The position numbers and the translations under genes are program-made. 16,495 nucleotides of DNA from Bacillota bacterium (GTDB taxonomy: Bacteria > Bacillota > Bacilli > ZCTH02-B2), in the NCBI GenBank assembly GCA_017577895.1, contig PKQY01000041.1, forward strand, positions 1 through 16,495, written 5' to 3'. Under the pieces are notes generated by a model. The model did not search any database. It was given only the letters and a program-made list of their open reading frames with translations, and was not told the origin of the DNA. Below, one piece after another: positions 6,812 to 14,861 of this stretch. The stretch's first letter is position 1, and each line of letters starts with the position of its first letter.

Positions 6812-8314
6812 GTGAAATGGAACGCGTTGCGAACGATGACAACCAATGAACGGCTCATCTACATCTTGGTGGCTGCCCTCACCGTCTACACCCCAGTGCG
6901 CTTTTTTTTGATCGATTTTGTCGCCAGTCCGTTCCGTTTTTTCAGTGACTTGGCGGTGTTTTGCGCGTTGCTCTTGGCCTTGCCCGCCGTCTGGCGGCGC
7001 ATCTTTCCCCTGCACCCGGCCGAGTGGTGTTTCCTCGCCTTTACGGCGATTGGCCTCATTTCGTCGGTCATCAACGGCATTCCGTTGTTTCACGCCCTGA
7101 CGGGACTGCGGGGGTATTTTCTGTTTTTCTTTTTGACCATGGTGTTGTACCGCCTGCCGCTGGACCGGGTGTGGCTGTTGCGGCTGTTGCAGCTGGCCAT
7201 GGGCGTGGCCCTCTTTTTGGCCATGACGAGCGTGTTCGGCCTCATCTTGTTCGGTTCCTACGGCCCGTCGGCGTGGGTCGAGGCGTTGTCGTTGACGAAC
7301 AAGGGGCGCCTGCTGGGCTTGTTGAAAAACCCCAACGGCTACGGCGCCTACTTGATGATGATGCTCCTCGTCGTGCTGGCGTGGTATTTGTACGCCTCCT
7401 TCGGCAAGCGGGACGCGGCTTTTGTCCCCGTGTTCGCGTCCGGCGGCCAGGGGAAGGCCTCGCGTATCGTGTTCGGCTTCAGTCTGTTTGTGTTTTTGTT
7501 TGCCCTTATGTACACCTTTTCCCGCAGTTCGTGGCTGGGGATGGCCTTTGGCACGGTGACCTTGGCCGTCCTGGCGCTGCGGAGTTGGCGCAAGGCGTGG
7601 CTGCCGCTGTTCATCGTGGCGCTGATGGTGGTGCCCTTCTTTTTCCCGGTGGCCAAGTACATGCCCACCTTTGAAAACGCGCCCTTCGCCACCGGCGAAG
7701 GCGGCGGCGACCGGTCTTTGGCCGATTTGCGGCAGGAGCGGCTGGAGGAGACGTTTTCCGACGAGACGCTCATGCTGAGCCAAGGCAGCGGCCGGCTGTT
7801 CCGGCTGCAGATCGGGGCGCAAATCATCCGGGAGCATTTCTGGTTCGGCACGGGCTTGGCCACGTTCGGCGGCTCCGGCGCCATGAATTCGCCCTACAGC
7901 ATCCATGAAGAGTACGGCTTGCAGCCCGATTTTCCCGCCGACAACCAATATTTGCGGGTGTGGGTGGAGACCGGCACCTTGGGCTTCATCGCCTACATGG
8001 CGATGCTGTTGACGGTGGTGGTGAGCTTGTTCCGCATCCGCCGCCGCACCCGGGACGGCCTGGCCCACTGGCTGGCCACGGTGCTGTTGGCCTGGGCCTT
8101 GGGCATGGGCGTGCTCAACGTGCTGGCCAACATGATGGAGGTGCAGCAGTTGTCGTTCTTGCTCTGGACGTGGTACGGGCTGCTGCTGGCGCTGGATCGC
8201 CAGGAGCGCTTGGCACCGGCGGCGGCGCGTCCGGCGGGCGGCGCGATGGCCGGCGCGCCGGGGCCTGCGGTACGGCGGTTGGACGTGCGGGAGAAGTCGG
8301 CCCAGCAGCGGTGA
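6812..8314 (+). CDS. O-antigen polymerase/ligase-like membrane protein (Wzy_C family)
   Basis: A 500-residue polytopic membrane protein with about eleven hydrophobic segments and one long outside loop (about residues 280-390). The loop contains REHFWFGTGLATFGGSG and the family hallmark DNQYLRVWVETGTLGF just before the last membrane block; this pattern typifies O-antigen ligase (WaaL) and polymerase (Wzy) proteins, which act on undecaprenyl-linked glycans at the outer face. Here it most likely polymerises or transfers the secondary wall polymer units. GTG 6812 is chosen because AAAGGAGGA (6794-6802) sits 9 bases before it; GTG 6770 is an in-frame alternative. The C-terminal 40 residues are a soluble Ala/Pro/Gly/Arg-rich tail. 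The csaB start follows 16 bases after the stop. Polymerase and ligase roles cannot be told apart from sequence. Confidence 0.88.
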   Translation: MKWNALRTMTTNERLIYILVAALTVYTPVRFFLIDFVASPFRFFSDLAVFCALLLALPAVWRRIFPLHPAEWCFLAFTAIGLISSVINGIPLFHALTGLRGYFLFFFLTMVLYRLPLDRVWLLRLLQLAMGVALFLAMTSVFGLILFGSYGPSAWVEALSLTNKGRLLGLLKNPNGYGAYLMMMLLVVLAWYLYASFGKRDAAFVPVFASGGQGKASRIVFGFSLFVFLFALMYTFSRSSWLGMAFGTVTLAVLALRSWRKAWLPLFIVALMVVPFFFPVAKYMPTFENAPFATGEGGGDRSLADLRQERLEETFSDETLMLSQGSGRLFRLQIGAQIIREHFWFGTGLATFGGSGAMNSPYSIHEEYGLQPDFPADNQYLRVWVETGTLGFIAYMAMLLTVVVSLFRIRRRTRDGLAHWLATVLLAWALGMGVLNVLANMMEVQQLSFLLWTWYGLLLALDRQERLAPAAARPAGGAMAGAPGPAVRRLDVREKSAQQR

Positions 8315-8330
8315 GAAAGGAGGAACCGGC

Positions 8331-9746
8331 ATGCCGGTTCGCATCGGCATTTTGGGCAACTACGGCCATCATAACAACGGCGACGAGGCCATCTTGTGGG
8401 GCCTGCTCCGGCAGCTGGCCGCGTGGCCCGAGCCGCCGCGCGTGACGGTGTTCAGTTTCGATCCTGCCGACACCCGGCGGCGCCACCCCCAGGTGGAAGC
8501 GGTGCCGGTGTTGGTGCGAAAAGGCGGAAAAGTGGCCCTGTTGCCGACGGTCTTGGCTTTGTACCGCCGCCTGCGGCAGCTGGACTTGCTCATCATCGGC
8601 GGCGGCGCCCTGTTGATGGACACGTTTCGCCATCAGGCGCTGTTGTACACCGGCGTCGCCCGCATCGCCCGGCTGGCCGGCGTGCCGGTGGTGTATCACG
8701 CCGTCGGCGCCGGTCCCATCGAGACGGCCCTGGGGCGGCGGCTCATCCGCAACAGCGCCAACCGGGCGGCCTCTGTCAGCGTCCGGGACAGCGAGTCCCA
8801 GGAGCTGTTGAAGCGCATCGGCGTCCGTCGGCCGGTGGCGGTCGTGTCGGATCCGGCCTTTGGACTGACGGCGGCGGACGGCACGCGGATGTGGAACGAA
8901 GCCGAACCGTCCGGAGCGAGTGGCACGGGCGCGGACGGTGAAGGGACCGGGTTGACGGAAGAACAGGAAAAACGCATTGGCGAAGGGGCGTCCGCGGGAG
9001 CCCGCCGTTGGCTGCCGCCCCGCCGGCCCGGCGTGTTGCGGGTGGGGATATCCGCCATGCCGTGCTATTATCCGGGGCTGGCGTCGGACGGCGATCCGGA
9101 GCGGTATCGCGCCTATGTGGAAGGGATGCGGACGTTGACCCGGGAGCTCTTGGCGGTGGAAGTGCCGACGGCGGTGGAGATCGTCTACTTCGGCACCAAG
9201 TACCCCCAGGACGTGGAGACGGCCAAGGACATCCTCGCCGGGATGGACGTGGAGACGTTGACGGCCCCCTGGGCGGCGGAACCCGATTCCGGCGGAACGA
9301 GGGCAGGGACAGCGACCGGCGCCGGGCGGCAAGGTCAACCAGGACAAAAGAAACAGAAGAAGGTATACCTGCTGGATCGCGAACTGGCGCCGCCGGACCT
9401 CATCGCTTTGATGGGCGAGCTGGACATGCTCATCGCCACCCGGCTGCATGCCCTCATTTTGGCCGCCGTGGCGGGCACGCCGTCCATCGGCATCGCTTAT
9501 CGTTCGAAAGTGCAGGCCATCTTTGCCGACAACGGCCGGGAGAAATGGGCCGTCTCTCCCGAGGAGGCCGGCTGGCCGGCGAAACTGCTGGATTTGTGGC
9601 GCGCCATGGCAGGCCGGCTGGAGGAAGAGCGGCAAGCGGTCCGGCGCATGGCCGAGGCCAACCGGCAGGCGGCCTATGAACAGACGCGGGCCCTTGCCCG
9701 TTGGGTCCGTTCGGGCGTCCACATTCAGGAAGGCGGGACAACATGA
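8331..9746 (+). CDS. csaB: Polysaccharide pyruvyl transferase, CsaB-like
   Basis: A 471-residue enzyme of the polysaccharide pyruvyl transferase family. CsaB transfers pyruvate from phosphoenolpyruvate as a ketal onto ManNAc of the secondary wall polymer, creating the SLH ligand. Motifs: GNYGHHNNGDEAIL (9-22), the LLIIGGGALLMD loop (86-97), VVYHAVGAGPI (120-130), VSVRDSES (149-156), and near the C-terminus ATRLHALILAA with GIAYRSKVQ. It is about 100 residues longer than the usual 360-370, mainly through Gly/Ala/Ser/Glu-rich inserts at about 190-223 and 317-344. ATG 8331 has AAAGGAGGA at 8316-8324. Its stop overlaps the flippase start (ATGA at 9743-9746). Family membership is clear; the CsaB role rests on the nearby TagA and SLH genes. 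Confidence 0.87.
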   Translation: MPVRIGILGNYGHHNNGDEAILWGLLRQLAAWPEPPRVTVFSFDPADTRRRHPQVEAVPVLVRKGGKVALLPTVLALYRRLRQLDLLIIGGGALLMDTFRHQALLYTGVARIARLAGVPVVYHAVGAGPIETALGRRLIRNSANRAASVSVRDSESQELLKRIGVRRPVAVVSDPAFGLTAADGTRMWNEAEPSGASGTGADGEGTGLTEEQEKRIGEGASAGARRWLPPRRPGVLRVGISAMPCYYPGLASDGDPERYRAYVEGMRTLTRELLAVEVPTAVEIVYFGTKYPQDVETAKDILAGMDVETLTAPWAAEPDSGGTRAGTATGAGRQGQPGQKKQKKVYLLDRELAPPDLIALMGELDMLIATRLHALILAAVAGTPSIGIAYRSKVQAIFADNGREKWAVSPEEAGWPAKLLDLWRAMAGRLEEERQAVRRMAEANRQAAYEQTRALARWVRSGVHIQEGGTT

Positions 9747-11326
9747 GCTTTTTAAAACGGTTCGGCGTGGTGGCCCTCATCAACATCATCGCCCAAGCCA
9801 TGGGGTTTTTGCGGGAAGTGGCGCTGGCGTACCACTTCGGGGCGACGGCAGCGGTGGACGCCTACTTGGCCGCCTTGACGGTGCCCAACTTTCTCTACCT
9901 CGTCCTCGGCGGCGCCGTGACGACCGCCGTCATCCCGTTTCTCGTAGCCCGGCCGGAAGGCGCGGCCCGTTGGCATCAGGTCAACGCCTTGACGGCCCGG
10001 CTGGCGGCGGGAACCGGCTTGGCCATCGTGCTGACGGCGTTGGCGCCCCGCTGGGTCGTGGGGCTGGCGGCGCCGGGCTTGCCGCCGGCGGCGGCGGAAC
10101 TGGCGCAGACGTTGTTCCTCTGGATGATGCCCGCCAGCCTGTTCATGATTTTAGGTTCCCTGTATACCGGCGTCCTGAACGCCCACGACCGGTTTCAAGC
10201 GGCGGCCTTGGCCCGGCTGGCCCTCAACGGGGCCGTCGTTCTCTTTTTGCTGTTGGGGGCGCCGGTTTGGGGCATCCGCGCGGCGGCCTACGGCGTGTTG
10301 GCCGGGGCGGCCGCCTTTCTGATCATGCAGGCGGCGCAGTTGTACCGCATCGGCTACCGCTTTCGCTGGCGGTGGCACCATGAGGATCTGGGCGGCATTT
10401 TCGCCCAGGCGGTGCCCATCTTGCTGGGCGGCGCCGTGATGCAGCTGTACACCGTCATCGGGCGGGTGCTGGCCAGCGGCACGGAGGAAGGGGGCATCGC
10501 CGCGCTGAACTACGCCATGTTGGTCATGCAACTGCCGCAAAGTCTGCTGGTCGTCACGTTGTCCACCCTGCTTTTTCCCGGCCTGTCCCGGCACGCGCAG
10601 GCCGGCGATCTGGAGAAGCTGGCCGGCGTCATGCGCGGCGGCGCCCGGGGCTTGATGTTGCTGCTGGCGCCCATTGCGGTTCTGTTGGCGGCGGGGGCGG
10701 CCGAGGTGACGGCGGCACTGTTCGGGTACGGTGCCTTTACCGCCGGCGACGTCCGGCGGACGGCGGCCGTGTTGGCCGTCCTCGCCTTCGGCATTCCGGC
10801 CCACGCGCTGGTGTTTTATTTGACGCGGGCGTATTACGCCTTGCGGGCGGCGGCGGTGCCGGTGAGCCTGTCGCTGGCCATCGTGGTCGGGCTGAACAGC
10901 CTGCTCGGCTGGCTGCTCCAGTCGGTGTGGGGGCTGGCAGGGGTGGCCTTGTCCGTCACCGTCACCGCCTGGCTGAACGCGCTGTTGCTTTTGGCCATGG
11001 TTTCCCGCCGCCTGGACGCCCCGGCGTTGGGGCGGCACGTGCTGGCCGCGGCCGGGCCGGCCGCCCTGGCCGGCGGCGCGGCGGGGGCCGTCTATTGGTG
11101 GGTTGACCGCATGTTCCAATGGTTGGCAGAGCAACCGTTGCCGCTGCTTGAACCCTTGGGTGCCGGAGCGCTGGCCTGGGTGCAACTGATGGCCGGCGGC
11201 ACAGCGGGGCTTCTCGTTTACGGATTTGTGCTGGCCCTGTGCCGGGTGCCCGAGTGGCGGCAACTGGCCGGCAGCTTGCGGCGGCGGACCAAAGGAGGCC
11301 GCAATCAGCGGCGGGAAACGGAGTGA
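9743..11326 (+). CDS. MVF-family lipid-linked oligosaccharide flippase (MurJ/Wzx-like)
   Basis: A 527-residue polytopic protein with about 13-14 membrane segments. The N-terminal block, GFLREVALAYHFGAT followed by DAYLAALTVPNFLYLVLGGA, is the signature of the MVF (MviN/MurJ) branch of the MOP exporter superfamily. GVLNAHDRFQAAALA and YYALRAAAVPV are further family motifs. MurJ flips lipid II; operon-embedded MVF proteins such as this probably flip other undecaprenyl-pyrophosphate glycans, here the wall-polymer unit (inferred). ATG 9743 overlaps the csaB stop, with AGGAAGG at 9727-9733; a TTG/ATG start upstream at 9701 would lie inside csaB. It ends 7 bases before the likely tagA start, and a strong AAAGGAGG near its 3' end (11291-11298) lies inside its own coding region. 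A true housekeeping MurJ cannot be excluded. Confidence 0.88.
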   Translation: MSFLKRFGVVALINIIAQAMGFLREVALAYHFGATAAVDAYLAALTVPNFLYLVLGGAVTTAVIPFLVARPEGAARWHQVNALTARLAAGTGLAIVLTALAPRWVVGLAAPGLPPAAAELAQTLFLWMMPASLFMILGSLYTGVLNAHDRFQAAALARLALNGAVVLFLLLGAPVWGIRAAAYGVLAGAAAFLIMQAAQLYRIGYRFRWRWHHEDLGGIFAQAVPILLGGAVMQLYTVIGRVLASGTEEGGIAALNYAMLVMQLPQSLLVVTLSTLLFPGLSRHAQAGDLEKLAGVMRGGARGLMLLLAPIAVLLAAGAAEVTAALFGYGAFTAGDVRRTAAVLAVLAFGIPAHALVFYLTRAYYALRAAAVPVSLSLAIVVGLNSLLGWLLQSVWGLAGVALSVTVTAWLNALLLLAMVSRRLDAPALGRHVLAAAGPAALAGGAAGAVYWWVDRMFQWLAEQPLPLLEPLGAGALAWVQLMAGGTAGLLVYGFVLALCRVPEWRQLAGSLRRRTKGGRNQRRETE

Positions 11327-11333
11327 GCGGAAC

Positions 11334-12173
11334 GTGAGCGGAACAGGACAAAACGGAACAGGACAAAATGGTACCGGCCAGAATGGCTTGGCGTGCAAAC
11401 GAACTGAGGAAAAGCGCGCAGATGGACATGAAAACGGGCATGCGGCGGCTTTTGAACAGATCCTCGGCGTGCGGGTCGGCAACTTTACGTACGAGACGTT
11501 GCTGGCCGAAGCGGATCGGGCCATTGCCGATGGTCGGCAGGTCATGATTGTGGCCATCAACCCGGAAAAAGTCGTCAAGGCGCAGGCCGATGAAGCCTTG
11601 CGCCAATTGCTCAACGAGGCGGAGCTGCCCATCGCCGACGGCATCGGCGTCGTGCTGGCATCCCGTTGGCGGGGCGGACGCGTCCGCCAGCGGGTGACGG
11701 GCGTCGAGACGATGCTCCATTTGTGCCAACATGCGGCGGCCAAGGGCTATCCGGTGTTTTTGCTCGGCGCCAAGCCGGGGGTGGCGGAACAGGCGGCCCG
11801 CATCTTGCAGTCCCGGTATCCGGGGTTGCAAGTTGCGGGGACGCAGCACGGCTATTTCGACGACGACCGGGCAGTGGTGGAGCAGATCAACCGTTCCGGC
11901 GCCCGCATCCTGTTCGTCGCCATGGGCAGTCCGCGGCAGGAGTACTGGATCCGGAAACATCGGGACAACTTGGCGCCCCGGGTGTTGCAAGGCGTCGGCG
12001 GGAGTCTGGACGTCATTTGCGGCAACGTCCCCCGGGCGCCGGAGTGGATGCAGCGGATGGGGTTGGAGTGGCTGTACCGGCTCATCAAAGAGCCGTCCCG
12101 CTGGCGGCGGCAACTGGCGCTGCCGAAGTTTTTGTGGCTCGTCTTGACGCGGAAAGATTTGCGAAAAGAATAG
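11334..12173 (+). CDS. tagA: N-acetylmannosaminyltransferase TagA (WecG/TagA/CpsF family)
   Basis: A 279-residue GT26 enzyme that adds ManNAc from UDP-ManNAc to undecaprenyl-PP-GlcNAc at the inner membrane face. The domain begins at about residue 43 (ILGVRVGNFTYETLL). It shows INPEKVVKA, the catalytic aspartate region IADGIGVV (D102), VTGVETM, LLGAKPGVAEQAA, QHGYFDDD and FVAMGSPRQEYWI, and ends with a positively charged membrane-binding tail. The N-terminal 42 residues are unlike the family: a GTGQN triple repeat and a charged linker. GTG 11334 with GGAG at 11320-11323 is my choice. A stronger Shine-Dalgarno AAAGGAGG (11291-11298) sits five bases before an in-frame ATC at 11304, so a rare start giving ten more residues is possible. 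It is the last gene before the S-layer promoters. Confidence 0.92.
   Translation: MSGTGQNGTGQNGTGQNGLACKRTEEKRADGHENGHAAAFEQILGVRVGNFTYETLLAEADRAIADGRQVMIVAINPEKVVKAQADEALRQLLNEAELPIADGIGVVLASRWRGGRVRQRVTGVETMLHLCQHAAAKGYPVFLLGAKPGVAEQAARILQSRYPGLQVAGTQHGYFDDDRAVVEQINRSGARILFVAMGSPRQEYWIRKHRDNLAPRVLQGVGGSLDVICGNVPRAPEWMQRMGLEWLYRLIKEPSRWRRQLALPKFLWLVLTRKDLRKE
11340..11384 (+). repeat. Three 15-bp tandem units encoding GTGQN in tagA
   Basis: Units at 11340-11354, 11355-11369 and 11370-11384 each encode Gly-Thr-Gly-Gln-Asn. Units one and two differ by one silent base (AAC/AAT). Unit three differs from unit two at four third-codon positions (GGA/GGT, ACA/ACC, GGA/GGC, CAA/CAG), all silent. The peptide repeat is therefore perfectly kept while the DNA has drifted. 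Confidence 0.9.
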
Positions 12174-12203
12174 GAAAAATGACGCGGCTTGTCATGACTG
12201 TCC

Positions 12204-12232
12204 TTCACGCTTCGACACCCGTGTGTTACACT
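12204..12232 (+). promoter_or_regulatory. Promoter of the first S-layer gene
   Basis: TTCACG (12204-12209), a 17-bp spacer and TACACT (12227-12232), the latter preceded by TG at 12224-12225 as an extended -10. The same design occurs before the second S-layer gene at 14909-14937, which supports both calls. Predicted transcription would start near 12239, giving a short leader with Shine-Dalgarno AGGGAGGAG at 12256-12264. Confidence 0.6.
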
Positions 12233-12272
12233 CCAAACTAAGGAAACACGGACAAAGGGAGGAGAAACCGCC

Positions 12273-14861
12273 ATGAAACGGTTGTGCAAGCGCCTTGGAA
12301 TGATGGCGCTGGCCGGGGCCTTGTTGCTGCCCGGTATGCCGGGCGTTCCGGCCGGGACGGCGACGGTCCACGCGGCGACGGTGTTTCCCGATGTGACTCC
12401 GCAGACCGTCGGCGAAAAGGTGCAACGGGCCATTGAAGCCCTGGCGGCCCAAGGGATCATCCGCGGTTTTCCCGACGGGACGTTTGGACCCAACCGAGCC
12501 ATCACCCGGGCGCAGTTTGCGAAAATTTTGGCCCAGGTGCAGAACTTGGAGCCGAAACCGGAAGCGGCGGCGCAATTTACGGATATTTCCGACCCGGAAC
12601 AGAAGGGCTGGGTCGGCGCGCTGGTGGCGGCGGGGTTGACGACCGGCACGACGCCGACCACGTTTTCACCCAATCAGCCCATACAGCGGGATCAGTTCGC
12701 CACGTTCCTGGTCCGGGCGTTGGGCGCCGAGGAGATTGCCAAACGGTTGAACAAAACGCCCAACACGAAAGACGGCGCCCGCATCAGTGACGCGCACCGT
12801 GCCAACGTGGCCCTCTTGATGGACCTGGGGCTGATGGGCGGCTTTCCCGACGGTACATACGGCCCGGCCCAGCCGGTGAAACGCCAGCAGGCGGCCAGCG
12901 TGTTGTACGATTTGATGCAAAACCGCGCCCGGTACGAACAGTCGGTGCGCCAATACGGCAATGACGTCCGCATCCGGCAACAGGAAGACGGCACCTTGAG
13001 CGTGGAAGGGTTCATCAACGGCGCTGCGGAAGTGGACGTGACGCTGACGGATGAAAAGAGCGGCCGGACGCTTCTGGACGTCAACGGCATCGAGACGAGT
13101 GACAACGGCCGTTTTGCGGTGCGCACCGAACAACGGTTTTTGACGCCTGCGACCGTCAAGGCCACCGTTGTCGGCTATGACAAAAACGGCAATGAACTGG
13201 CCGAATTGTCGGCGACCGCACAAGTGGGCACCGCACCGGTGAAAGGGGTCATGGATGGTCCCGACCTGTTGCAGGTGGAAGTGGATCCGAAAGACGGGAA
13301 ACGGGTGCGCTTCATTTTTGACGAGTCCATCCGGCGCGTCGAGGAGCCGGAACGGTTTTTCCTGATCACTGCCGACGGCACGAAAGTGCGGCCGGAACGG
13401 GTGGAGATTGACACCGATGATCGGATTGTCGTTGCCCGTATGATTCACGAACAACTGGTGGCTACGGCGACGATTGCTGGAGTTCAGGCTGGCGCCGTGA
13501 TTGACCAGGAGCGGACAGCGAACGTTCCGTACAGCTTGCCGCTGCAGGATGTTACCCTCGATGGCAAGACGGTCGGTCCGGAATTAGAAGATGTGACGAT
13601 CAAAAGCTTCAAGTTTGAAAAAGGAAAGCGGCCCGGCACCGAAGTGATCCGTGCAGATTTCACTTTTAATCGGTCGTTGGCGAAAGACTTGCGCATAGAG
13701 CAGGAAGATGCGCAACATTTCGGCCTCGTGCTGAAAGACGGCACGGTGCTGAAAGGGACTCGCATCCATCAAGTGAAGACGAACCAGGTGACGGTCGATT
13801 TTGACTTGAGCGTACCGTTGCCTATTGACGATCCGGAAGAACGGCCGGCATACATTTTCTCCAAGCGTTACTTTGAAGTAAAATTCGAGGATCGTTCGCC
13901 GAAAATTGTTGATGTGAGTTTTGCTCGGGACTGGTCGCGGGATGAGATTGCGAGGGCATTCGTCGAGCCGGGGGTTGTCCGGGCTCGAGATGCCGTTTAC
14001 ACTGACCAGTTGTCGCCCAACCCCTTCACTGTCATCGACACACCGTACGGACGTATGTTGACCAACGAATTGTACCGGGCCGATCTGGATATGACGGACG
14101 GCGAACTGAAATTGCAATTTAAGAACAATCTCGAGTCGCTGATTGGGGACGGCAAGCCGTATCCAGCGGGGACGAGAGGGTTGGATATATTACGGGACGA
14201 CTTGACATACGGCATTACGCTGAATCTGGCGAGCGGCGAACACGTGCCGTTGCGTCAGATCGAGGTACGGGATACCCGTGGTGCACGGATGGGGAACGGA
14301 TACACCGTGGAAGTCGACAAACGGGATGTGATCATCGAGTTTGACGAAGACGCGGTGGCTACGGTGGCCCCAGACGGCCGGGAATTGACCATTGGACAAA
14401 TTTTGGCGTTGACCGCTGGTGTTACGGTGCAGTTGAACCCATGGACGGCAGCGACGGATCCCGCCCAATGGCAGCCGTACCCCGAATCGGAGTTGGTGGC
14501 CCTCAGTAGCGTGCCCCTCCAACGGCATGTGAATGCCGGGACGACTGCCGCGCCGGTGCTGGAGGACGTTCGCGGGGAGTATGACAACAAGGAAGGGGCG
14601 CTAATTGTGACGTTTACGTTCAGCCATCGCCTTTCCGAAGTTGACGAAAGCCGCTTCTTGTTGTACACCCCGGACGGCGACTGGTTTGACGCTGACCGAG
14701 TAAAAGAGATCAACCGAGATACGGTCGTTCTCGCGTATGATTTATCCGAGGATGAAGCCAATGAAGTGGTGTTGGTGGTCGTCGACGAAGGGGCGGTTCG
14801 AGGCGATCGTTTCCTGAGCGGGATTGCCAATCCGCCGGCCAGCATGCCGTTTCGAAGATAA
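12273..14861 (+). CDS. SLH-domain S-layer protein (first paralogue)
   Basis: An 862-residue exported protein. A signal peptide (KRLCKRL, then a hydrophobic core) probably ends at A34 or A35. Three S-layer homology domains follow at about 38-90, 101-151 and 163-213, with GFPDGTFGPNRAITRAQF, TFSPNQPIQRDQF and GFPDGTYGPAQPVKRQQ. SLH domains hold proteins to pyruvylated secondary wall polymer outside the cell. The remaining 640 residues are acidic, beta-rich-looking and repeat Ig-like phrases such as GTLSVEGFINGAAEVDVTL and RFIFDES; no enzymatic motif is seen. The only cysteine near the N-terminus is C5 in the signal. The second gene at 15189 aligns with it beyond the SLH part, so they are tandem duplicates. 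Codon use becomes less GC-rich after about 13,560. No terminator is visible after the stop. Whether it builds the lattice or is a minor wall protein is unknown. Confidence 0.92.
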   Translation: MKRLCKRLGMMALAGALLLPGMPGVPAGTATVHAATVFPDVTPQTVGEKVQRAIEALAAQGIIRGFPDGTFGPNRAITRAQFAKILAQVQNLEPKPEAAAQFTDISDPEQKGWVGALVAAGLTTGTTPTTFSPNQPIQRDQFATFLVRALGAEEIAKRLNKTPNTKDGARISDAHRANVALLMDLGLMGGFPDGTYGPAQPVKRQQAASVLYDLMQNRARYEQSVRQYGNDVRIRQQEDGTLSVEGFINGAAEVDVTLTDEKSGRTLLDVNGIETSDNGRFAVRTEQRFLTPATVKATVVGYDKNGNELAELSATAQVGTAPVKGVMDGPDLLQVEVDPKDGKRVRFIFDESIRRVEEPERFFLITADGTKVRPERVEIDTDDRIVVARMIHEQLVATATIAGVQAGAVIDQERTANVPYSLPLQDVTLDGKTVGPELEDVTIKSFKFEKGKRPGTEVIRADFTFNRSLAKDLRIEQEDAQHFGLVLKDGTVLKGTRIHQVKTNQVTVDFDLSVPLPIDDPEERPAYIFSKRYFEVKFEDRSPKIVDVSFARDWSRDEIARAFVEPGVVRARDAVYTDQLSPNPFTVIDTPYGRMLTNELYRADLDMTDGELKLQFKNNLESLIGDGKPYPAGTRGLDILRDDLTYGITLNLASGEHVPLRQIEVRDTRGARMGNGYTVEVDKRDVIIEFDEDAVATVAPDGRELTIGQILALTAGVTVQLNPWTAATDPAQWQPYPESELVALSSVPLQRHVNAGTTAAPVLEDVRGEYDNKEGALIVTFTFSHRLSEVDESRFLLYTPDGDWFDADRVKEINRDTVVLAYDLSEDEANEVVLVVVDEGAVRGDRFLSGIANPPASMPFRR

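Noticed and set aside
6725..9722. Long minus-strand frames opposite the polymerase/ligase and csaB genes
   Set aside because: They are His/Arg/Gln-rich with no domain and are fully covered by well-supported plus-strand genes.
12174..12203. ATGAC-N7-GTCAT hairpin after tagA as a terminator
   Set aside because: Only a 5-bp stem and no T-tract follows, so termination is doubtful.
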